Shown here piece after piece: positions 34,567-40,200 of a stretch of 50,775 nucleotides of DNA. The notes under the pieces are model-generated. The model was given only the letters and a program-made list of their open reading frames with translations. It searched no databases and was not told the DNA's origin. Made by a program: the position numbers and the translations under genes. Every line of letters starts with the position of its first letter. Within the stretch, counting starts at the first letter, position 1. The DNA comes from Prevotella sp. (lineage in GTDB: Bacteria; Bacteroidota; Bacteroidia; Bacteroidales; Bacteroidaceae). The stretch spans positions 1 to 50,775 of the forward strand of contig JAFTQG010000009.1 in the NCBI GenBank assembly GCA_017462915.1, given 5' to 3'.

Positions 34567-35220
34567 ATGAGAACACTTTTTATATCCATCCTGACAGATG
34601 AGTCCATGCACGAAGCCTTGAAAGCGAAGTTCATAGAGGGCAATCCCCTGTTCATGTCCTTTGTGGCAATAACTCTCATCATAGGACTTACATTCTGTAT
34701 CGAACGCATCATATATCTTGCACTCGCAGACATAAATACAAAGAAATTCCTTTCCAGGCTCGAGAAACTCTACAAGGAGGGGGATAAAGAAGCCGCTGTG
34801 GAACATTGCCGCAATACCCGTGGCCCCGTGGCAAGCATCTGCCTGCAAGGCCTGCTGCACTCTGAGGATACACCCGAAGACATCGAGCGCACTGTGGCGT
34901 CTTATGCTGATGTGGAGGTTGCCAAACTCGAGAAAGGATGTACCTGGATAACACTGTTCATAGCCATCGCACCTTCTCTCGGCTTCCTCGGCACAGTGAT
35001 AGGCATGGTGATGTCGTTTGATGACATAGAGATGGCTGGCGATATATCCCCGACTATCGTTGCCGGAGGTATGAAAGTGGCTCTTATCACGACAATCTTC
35101 GGCATCATCTCGGCCGTAGTGCTGCAGATATTCTACAATTACATCCTCTCGCGTATAGAACATCTTACAACGCAGATGGAGCGTGCTGCCATAGAACTGA
35201 TAGAAATCCTGAGAAAATAA
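34567..35220 (+). CDS. exbB: MotA/TolQ/ExbB proton-channel protein
   Basis: Inner-membrane channel subunit that uses the proton gradient to energise outer-membrane transport or integrity. The 217 residues have an N-terminal membrane segment (NPLFMSFVAITLIIGLTFCIERIIY), a cytoplasmic stretch, and two further segments around WITLFIAIAPSLGFLGTVIGMVMSF and the ALITTIFGIISAVVLQIFYNYIL region, the family signature. Two ExbD-like genes follow after one small membrane-protein gene. Whether the set serves TonB or a Tol-like system is undecided; no TonB gene is in the window. Confidence 0.9.
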   Translation: MRTLFISILTDESMHEALKAKFIEGNPLFMSFVAITLIIGLTFCIERIIYLALADINTKKFLSRLEKLYKEGDKEAAVEHCRNTRGPVASICLQGLLHSEDTPEDIERTVASYADVEVAKLEKGCTWITLFIAIAPSLGFLGTVIGMVMSFDDIEMAGDISPTIVAGGMKVALITTIFGIISAVVLQIFYNYILSRIEHLTTQMERAAIELIEILRK

Positions 35221-35256
35221 TGTCTTGAAACAGACACCCGATAATTCTTACAATAT

Positions 35257-35619
35257 ATGATAGAACTGCTGATAATACTGATGTATATCGCTGTTGCCGC
35301 GATACTGTGCGTGACATTATGGTCTGTATACCATACTGTCAATATTGTCGGGAAGACCTCCGGTATCTCCAACGGCATCAATGTCCGCAAGATATGTATT
35401 GCCGTAAGGACAGGCATGTTCGTGATGCTTGTCTTGTCATTCGCATTGGCAAGCACGGAGCCCATCGATATCGGTGTCACAAAGTATGGAGACTCTTTCT
35501 GGCTGCGCATGTCCAATATGCTTGTGTTCACAGGCTGTATGGCGATTGCACTTGCGGGTGGCGCTGCTTTATATAGCTTCTATCTAAACATGAAAGCTGA
35601 TGATAAGATTATCAAATAG
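35257..35619 (+). CDS. Small membrane protein in the ExbB/ExbD cluster
   Basis: A 120-residue protein with three predicted membrane segments: about 2-24 (IELLIILMYIAVAAILCVTL), 50-66 (VRTGMFVMLVLSFALAS) and 87-109 (MLVFTGCMAIALAGGAALYSF). I do not recognise the family. It sits between exbB and the first exbD and overlaps the latter by 20 nt, so it is probably translated with them and may be part of the complex. Confidence 0.75.
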   Translation: MIELLIILMYIAVAAILCVTLWSVYHTVNIVGKTSGISNGINVRKICIAVRTGMFVMLVLSFALASTEPIDIGVTKYGDSFWLRMSNMLVFTGCMAIALAGGAALYSFYLNMKADDKIIK

Positions 35620-36076
35620 AATACGCAAGAGGCAGAAACGTCATGTACCGCAGTTGAATACAACATCCACGGCAGACATCTCCTTCATGCTCCTCATCTT
35701 CTTTCTTGTCACGACCTCGATGGATCCCGACAAGGGGCTGCGTCGCCAGCTCTCGCCGAAGAATGTGGAGGAAGAAGTGGCAGCTACCGATGTCGACCGC
35801 AATACGGTATTGACTGTAGGGATCACGGTAGACAACAAATACACGTACAGCCTCCCCGGACAGCAGACCCCTGCAGAATGTACGGATATGGAACTGCGAA
35901 AGCAGCTGAGGACATTCATCCCACGTTTGGGAGACAAGCATATCATAGAGATACAGGCAAGCCGGAGCGCATGTTACGACAGATATTTTCATCTGCAGAA
36001 TATCATCGTCCATGTTTACCGTGATGATCTGAAAAGGAAGTACAAACAACGAATAAGTGAAAGCTATGTTCCGTAA
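35600..36076 (+). CDS. exbD: ExbD/TolR-family protein 1
   Basis: Biopolymer-transport protein of 158 residues: a short basic cytoplasmic N-terminus ending PQLNTTSTADISFMLLIFFLVTTSM, in which the Asp at about 26 in the single membrane helix is the proton-path residue, then a periplasmic domain. It begins inside the preceding membrane-protein gene and overlaps the second exbD-like gene by 11 nt. Two ExbD paralogues with one ExbB is the common Bacteroidetes arrangement. Confidence 0.9.
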   Translation: MIRLSNRIRKRQKRHVPQLNTTSTADISFMLLIFFLVTTSMDPDKGLRRQLSPKNVEEEVAATDVDRNTVLTVGITVDNKYTYSLPGQQTPAECTDMELRKQLRTFIPRLGDKHIIEIQASRSACYDRYFHLQNIIVHVYRDDLKRKYKQRISESYVP

Positions 36077-36524
36077 GAAGGAAAGGAAAGTCCCGACATT
36101 GAACACCTCTGCCCTGCCCGACCTTATCTTTACCGTGCTGTTCTTCTTCATGATAGTGACACACATGCGGCAGACAGACGTGAAGGTCAAGGTAGAGTCT
36201 CCACAGGGGACAAAGCTGCAGAAACTGCAGAAGAAATATGCTACGGCATATATCTACATAGGCCGGGACAAGAACGGTGACGTCAAGGTGCAGTTCAATA
36301 AGGACGTGGTCGCCATAAGCCAGATTGCCGACCGCGTAATGCAGCAACGGGAGACACTCCCCATGGACGAGCAACAGTATTTCACTGTCTCCATAAAGGC
36401 CGACAGAGATACTCCTCTCGATGTCATAGCGCAGGTGAAAGATGCTCTTCGTGAAGCCAATGCGCTCAAGATAAGCTATTCCGCAACAGAGATATCCGAA
36501 AGTGAACAAAATACATTAAAATAA
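36066..36524 (+). CDS. exbD: ExbD/TolR-family protein 2
   Basis: Second ExbD-like protein, 152 residues, with the membrane start VPTLNTSALPDLIFTVLFFFMIVTHM carrying the conserved Asp at about 18, followed by a periplasmic domain of about 110 residues. I chose the ATG at 36066 (MFRKKERK); a GTG at 36057 is in frame. It overlaps the first exbD. The Lrp-type gene follows after 6 nt. Confidence 0.9.
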   Translation: MFRKKERKVPTLNTSALPDLIFTVLFFFMIVTHMRQTDVKVKVESPQGTKLQKLQKKYATAYIYIGRDKNGDVKVQFNKDVVAISQIADRVMQQRETLPMDEQQYFTVSIKADRDTPLDVIAQVKDALREANALKISYSATEISESEQNTLK

Positions 36525-36530
36525 GCGATT

Positions 36531-37007
36531 ATGTCAAAATACACTCTTGATGCTCTGGATAAGAAGATTATCCGCATGATAAGCAATGATGCACGCATAC
36601 CGTTTCTCGAAGTGGCACGTGCGTGCAATGTCAGTGGCGCCGCCATACATCAGCGTATACAGAAGCTGCAGAGTCTCGGTATTGTAAAAGGGTCGCAATT
36701 CATCATAGACCCGGAGAAGATCGGGTATGAGACCTGTGCCTATGTCGGGTTGTACCTGAAATCCCCTGAACGCTTTGACAATGTAGTAGAGGAACTGAAG
36801 AAGATTCCTGAAGTCGTGGAATGCCATTACACGACAGGCGGCATGGACATGTTCATCAAGCTCTATGCGAAGAACAATCACCACCTCCTCAGCATAATAC
36901 ATGACAAGCTGCAGCCGCTGGGCCTCTCCCGTTCCGAAACCATCATCTCGTTCAATGCTGCCATATCACGCCCTCTCTATATTGCCGACATTAACGAGGA
37001 GGATTGA
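36531..37007 (+). CDS. Lrp/AsnC-family transcription regulator
   Basis: A 158-residue feast/famine regulator: an N-terminal winged helix (LDALDKKIIRMISNDARIPFLEVARACNVSGAAIHQRIQKL, about 6-46) and a C-terminal RAM/ACT-like domain (ETCAYVGLYL, ECHYTTGGMDMFIKLY). The GGMDMF loop is the usual effector and oligomer contact. It follows exbD by 6 nt, so it is probably co-transcribed, though its targets need not be local. Confidence 0.92.
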   Translation: MSKYTLDALDKKIIRMISNDARIPFLEVARACNVSGAAIHQRIQKLQSLGIVKGSQFIIDPEKIGYETCAYVGLYLKSPERFDNVVEELKKIPEVVECHYTTGGMDMFIKLYAKNNHHLLSIIHDKLQPLGLSRSETIISFNAAISRPLYIADINEED

Positions 37008-37136
37008 ACTGCACCTTGTATGGTATTTCCCAAAAGGACTGTGAAGTGCAACGAAAAAAGTGTGAAACAGGCGAGAATGTGCTGAATTATTGTTAACATC
37101 CGTGCTCTCATCGATGTTTTTGTACGGAAATATTCG

Positions 37137-37144
37137 TAATTTTG
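37137..37144 (+). promoter_or_regulatory. -7 box for the PepSY-like gene
   Basis: TAATTTTG, 82 nt upstream of the ATG at 37227; no good -33 element at the expected distance. Confidence 0.45.
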
Positions 37145-37226
37145 CAGACATGGAGCAGCAGTCTCTACAGACCGTAATGACAATGCTCCGGAAAATCATT
37201 CATTAACCATCAAAAACAAACTGCGT

Positions 37227-37664
37227 ATGAAAAAGTTAGCATTTATCCTTACTTGTATGCTCACCTTGTGCACCACTCTCGCCATTGCCGACAATGACAA
37301 GGTAATAATTGTAAAGCAGTTGCCGCAGACAGCACAGCTTTTCCTGAAGTCACACTTCCAGAACAGCAAAGTGGCACTTGTGAAGATGGAGAACAAGGTC
37401 GTTACCAAAGACTATGAAGTGACATTCGTCAACGGCAACAAGATCGACTTTGACAGTAAAGGCAACTGGGAGGAAGTCGACTGCAAAGCCTCGTCAGTCC
37501 CTGCAAAGGTCGTCCCTGTACAGATACAGAGATATGTAAAGGCCAATTATCCGAACGAGAAAATCGTGAAGATAGAGCGCGACCGCAAGGGCTACGAGAT
37601 AAAACTCTCAAACCGTATGGAACTGACATTTGACACAAAGTATCAGCTCACAAAGATTGACTGA
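37227..37664 (+). CDS. Secreted PepSY-like (DUF2874) protein
   Basis: A 145-residue exported protein: signal peptide (MKKLAFILTCMLTLCTTLAIA) and two tandem PepSY-like/BLIP-like units. The first has the pattern LPQTAQLFLKSHFQNSKVALV ... YEVTFVNGNKIDFDSKGNW; the second VPVQIQRYVKANYPNEKIVKI ... YEIKLSNRMELTFDTKYQL. Such proteins are abundant in Bacteroidetes and have no proven function; some bind or inhibit proteases. It is monocistronic, with its own promoter and terminator. Confidence 0.85.
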   Translation: MKKLAFILTCMLTLCTTLAIADNDKVIIVKQLPQTAQLFLKSHFQNSKVALVKMENKVVTKDYEVTFVNGNKIDFDSKGNWEEVDCKASSVPAKVVPVQIQRYVKANYPNEKIVKIERDRKGYEIKLSNRMELTFDTKYQLTKID

Positions 37665-37695
37665 CATTTTCAGAATCTTAATTTATAATTATGAC

Positions 37696-37734
37696 AAAGG
37701 CTATATGGAGTCGCAAATCCATATAGCCTTTCTC
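37696..37734 (+). terminator. Terminator after the PepSY-like gene
   Basis: AAAGGCTATATGGA (37696-37709) pairs perfectly with TCCATATAGCCTTT (37718-37731), loop 8 nt, then TCT. Confidence 0.8.
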
Positions 37735-37765
37735 TGTCTTCATTACTGTCCGCTAAATATGCAGT

Positions 37766-37936
37766 TGTGAGTTATGAGTTATGAGTTATAAGCTATGAGT
37801 GGTGAGTGATGAGTTGAGCTTCGCTCGAAGTTCCTTCCGCTCGACAGTCTGAAAGCAAGCTTCCGGCTGTTCTCGCTTAATCGGAACTTTGTGAGTTATG
37901 AGTGGTGAATTATAAGTTATGAGTTATGAGCTATAG
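37766..37936 (+). repeat. Degenerate GAGTTAT short-unit repeats flanking the 78-bp element
   Basis: 37766-37812 and 37891-37936 consist of 9-10-nt words such as GTTATGAGTTATGAG, GTTATAAGCTATGAG and GTGGTGAGTGATGAG. They border the 78-bp repeat on both sides. The whole spacer 37735-38015 contains no gene. Confidence 0.7.
37813..37890 (-). repeat. 78-bp structured repeat, copy 2 (inverted)
   Basis: Read on the minus strand it matches 20187-20264 at 71 of 78 positions with no gaps. The hairpin AAAAGC/GCTTTT of copy 1 is GGAAGC/GCTTTC here: the end pair changes A-T to G-C on both sides, and the next becomes a G-T wobble. Confidence 0.85.
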
Positions 37937-38012
37937 GAGAGTAATCTCCGCATAACCGTACAACCGCTCAACCGTACAACCGTACAACCGCATGACCGTA
38001 CGCAACCGTAAC
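37936..38012. repeat. CGGTT-family repeat, copy 3
   Basis: GGAGAGTAATCTCCGC (37936-37951) then CATAACCGTACAACCG and further AACCGTAC units to 38012. Read on the minus strand it shares ACGGTTATGCGGAGATTACT with copy 2 and again lies just before the 78-bp element. It ends 3 nt from the lipoprotein stop. Confidence 0.7.
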
Positions 38013-38015
38013 ATA

Positions 38016-39383
38016 CTATTGTTTCAGCACAGCCTTTATGGACTTTACCAGTCTCAGGCTATATGTCACAGTCCTTCCTGCACTGTTTATGTTTCCATTG
38101 ATAGCAAAAGTGAATGTGCTCCTTCCTTCTCCACAGAGATAACGCTTGTTGTCATCATTAGATTTCTTTTTGGCGAGTTTCACGCCGCCAGCATTGGCGA
38201 TTGTTGTATTGATGGATGCCAACGCCGTATCGTCACAATACATGTCGTGCAGTTGTTTCGCCTCCGCCTCTGTCGGCATGCGCCATTCCCTGAGACCATC
38301 CTCGGCATAATTGTTTACAATGCTTGTCGTCTCAGCAGCCTTCTCCTCGTTTTCGACAGAGTAGACATTATTCCATTCTTCCAGAGAAAGCAACAGAAGT
38401 TCTGCTTCTGCAGATGATGTCTCGCTCGAGGCAATGACGACATGCCCGTTGACGACATCCCCTGCTTCAGGCAGCGATGCGACATACCATGTTGTGCTGT
38501 TCTTTTCCGTATCTTCATCTGCCCCAGGCCCGAAACTGAAGTCGGTCACGACAGGTGTCCCCCACTCTCCTCCTTGTATTGACGCTGTGATGTCAGCATT
38601 GGATACTCCGCCGTCATATTTTCCTGTGAAGACATAGGGAGTGCCGGCATTCAGAGTGGCATTGTATGTATAGGAATATGATTCAGAAGAGCCGTCTGCC
38701 AGCGTGAGATGCATCGTCAATACAGTCTGCGACTGTTGTGTAGGCATGATATAGAATGTCCCTGTTTCCCATGTGTCTCCTGATTTTACGCTGGGTATAG
38801 TGACAGATTTTGCTTCTCCGTATGAGCCGCCGATGGACATTGTGCGGTATGGTGTGCTCAAGGAGATATCCATACCAGTCACGTTTGCAGGCGTATTGAG
38901 CAATGTCACATTGACAGCAGCCTGCCTGTAACCCATCCTGATACTCACAGACTGCGAAGCAGAAGACGAGACAGTAATGTCCGCATTGCCGGTAGAGAAC
39001 GGCGACCGGGCATACCCTCCCTCCGGCATTTGCAGAACGGATGAAGGCGATATATTACTTTCGGAAAACGGATAAGTATCGGGCAATGAAATTGCCGTCA
39101 TGCGATATGTCCCTTTAGGGAGCTTTATAGTGGTGGTATTCTCAGCTTCATCGGCAATTATGGCAGAACCTCGGCATATATTGTTTTCGTCAAAGGCGTA
39201 TATGCGGACAGGATATTCTATTGGCGCTGTACTGGCGCTTCTCAGTGAAACCTTGACAGACTTGCCGTTGGAAGGATTGGTTGTGGGTACATCTTCATCA
39301 TCAAGCATGAAGTTCGGATTCTCGCAAGAACAGAACGCTACAGCAGACAGCATGACAGCGCCCATAAAAGAAAATTTGTTCAT
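38016..39383 (-). CDS. Fimbrillin-like lipoprotein with DUF1566-like C-terminus
   Basis: A 455-residue surface lipoprotein. The signal ends MLSAVAFCSCEN, with Cys18 or Cys20 as the lipidated residue. Residues about 45-265 resemble Bacteroidetes fimbrillin/Mfa-type beta domains: VRIYAFDENN, TIKLPKGTYRMTAIS, repeated Ser/Thr-rich strands. The C-terminal part (about 290-455) has REWRMPTEAEAKQLHDMY and KRYLCGEGRSTFTFAIN, which recalls the DUF1566/FISUMP type. It could be an adhesin or minor fimbrial subunit. It appears monocistronic, preceded by a 16-bp palindrome. Confidence 0.7.
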   Translation of the reverse strand: MNKFSFMGAVMLSAVAFCSCENPNFMLDDEDVPTTNPSNGKSVKVSLRSASTAPIEYPVRIYAFDENNICRGSAIIADEAENTTTIKLPKGTYRMTAISLPDTYPFSESNISPSSVLQMPEGGYARSPFSTGNADITVSSSASQSVSIRMGYRQAAVNVTLLNTPANVTGMDISLSTPYRTMSIGGSYGEAKSVTIPSVKSGDTWETGTFYIMPTQQSQTVLTMHLTLADGSSESYSYTYNATLNAGTPYVFTGKYDGGVSNADITASIQGGEWGTPVVTDFSFGPGADEDTEKNSTTWYVASLPEAGDVVNGHVVIASSETSSAEAELLLLSLEEWNNVYSVENEEKAAETTSIVNNYAEDGLREWRMPTEAEAKQLHDMYCDDTALASINTTIANAGGVKLAKKKSNDDNKRYLCGEGRSTFTFAINGNINSAGRTVTYSLRLVKSIKAVLKQ

Positions 39384-39401
39384 AGTAATAGTGTGGTAAT
39401 G

Positions 39402-39417
39402 ATATTAGGCCTAATAT
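39402..39417. promoter_or_regulatory. Perfect 16-bp palindrome, possible operator
   Basis: ATATTAGGCCTAATAT, centred 27 bp upstream of the lipoprotein start codon. TATTAGGC is repeated directly just beside it (39414-39421). Its position suits a repressor site. 39424-39564 shows nothing else. Confidence 0.5.
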
Positions 39418-39564
39418 TAGGCGTATATTTATTAAACGTGGGTCTTATGGTAATATTGTGACAGATCAGCACTTTTTCCCGCAATATCTTGTAATCTGCA
39501 ATATTTTACGGCAGATTTAAGGTAACGGCATCAAGAATGACGCGGATAAATATCTTTCTTAACA

Positions 39565-39607
39565 AAATATGTGCATCACAATAGATGATATTGTCATGCA
39601 CATATTT
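39565..39607 (-). terminator. Nested hairpin downstream of the DUF486 gene
   Basis: AAATATGTGCAT (39565-39576) pairs perfectly with ATGCACATATTT (39596-39607); inside, ACAATA (39578-39583) pairs with TATTGT (39589-39594). It lies 13 nt beyond the DUF486 stop on the minus strand. Confidence 0.6.
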
Positions 39608-39620
39608 ACCAGTATCTGTG

Positions 39621-39989
39621 TTATTCCCAAAATACGAAGTATACTGCGAGGATAAGACAACAGAAGGCTGCGATATGGTTCCAGTGGAGTTCTTCTCCCT
39701 GAAACAGGAATCCGGCAATGACTGTGAACACGGTCAAGGATATGACTTCCTGTATCACTTTCAGCTGCATCAGTGTGAAGGGCCCTCCGTTTCCTGTGAA
39801 GCCGGCTCTGTTGGCGGGTACCATGAGGCAGTATTCGAAGAAGGCGATGCACCATGAGAAGGCGATGACGCCGATGAGGGGCCATGATGTGGAGATATTC
39901 ATCTGTTGGAGCTTCAGATGGCCGTACCAGGCAAGTGTCATAAAGACATTGCTGCCTAAGAGCAGCAGTATTGTGTAGATTCCGGTCAT
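39621..39989 (-). CDS. DUF486 / DMT-like small membrane protein
   Basis: A 122-residue protein with four membrane segments, matching the DUF486 (COG3169) family related to small drug/metabolite transporters. The conserved segments are LLLGSNVFMTLAWYGHLK, FSWCIAFFEYCLMVPANR and LKVIQEVISLTVFTVIAGFLF. No transport substrate is established for the family as far as I know. It stands alone between two hairpin-bearing spacers. Confidence 0.88.
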   Translation of the reverse strand: MTGIYTILLLLGSNVFMTLAWYGHLKLQQMNISTSWPLIGVIAFSWCIAFFEYCLMVPANRAGFTGNGGPFTLMQLKVIQEVISLTVFTVIAGFLFQGEELHWNHIAAFCCLILAVYFVFWE

Positions 39990-40019
39990 AAGTAAGTCAA
40001 TGAAATCAAACGATACTTT

Positions 40020-40117
40020 GTTGTTTTGTTGTTTTGCTGTTTTGTTGTTTGGTTATTTGGTTGTTTTGTTGTCAGCAAAAACACTAACCACCAAACGACT
40101 AAACCACCAAACGACAC
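40020..40117. repeat. GT-rich / CA-rich inverted short-unit element
   Basis: 40020-40072 is built of GTTGTTTTG, GTTGTTTGG and GTTATTTGG words; 40079-40117 of their approximate complements (CACCAAACGACTAAACCACC). The two halves can fold on each other imperfectly. The layout is the same as in the CGGTT family: short GT-rich words, spacer, complementary words. Confidence 0.6.
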
Positions 40118-40138
40118 ATGTCTGTTTTTTCTTGATAT

Positions 40139-40179
40139 CCAGGCAAGTGGACATATACGGAATATGTCCACCTGCCTGG
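40139..40179 (-). terminator. 18-bp hairpin after the pectinase operon
   Basis: CCAGGCAAGTGGACATAT (40139-40156) and ATATGTCCACCTGCCTGG (40162-40179) pair with one mismatch, loop 5 nt. It lies 22 nt past the stop of the GH28-GH105 gene. On that strand an A-run, not a T-run, follows, so it may stabilise the mRNA end or act in the other direction. Confidence 0.6.
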
Positions 40180-40200
40180 GGGAAATCGTTCTTGTCTGTG

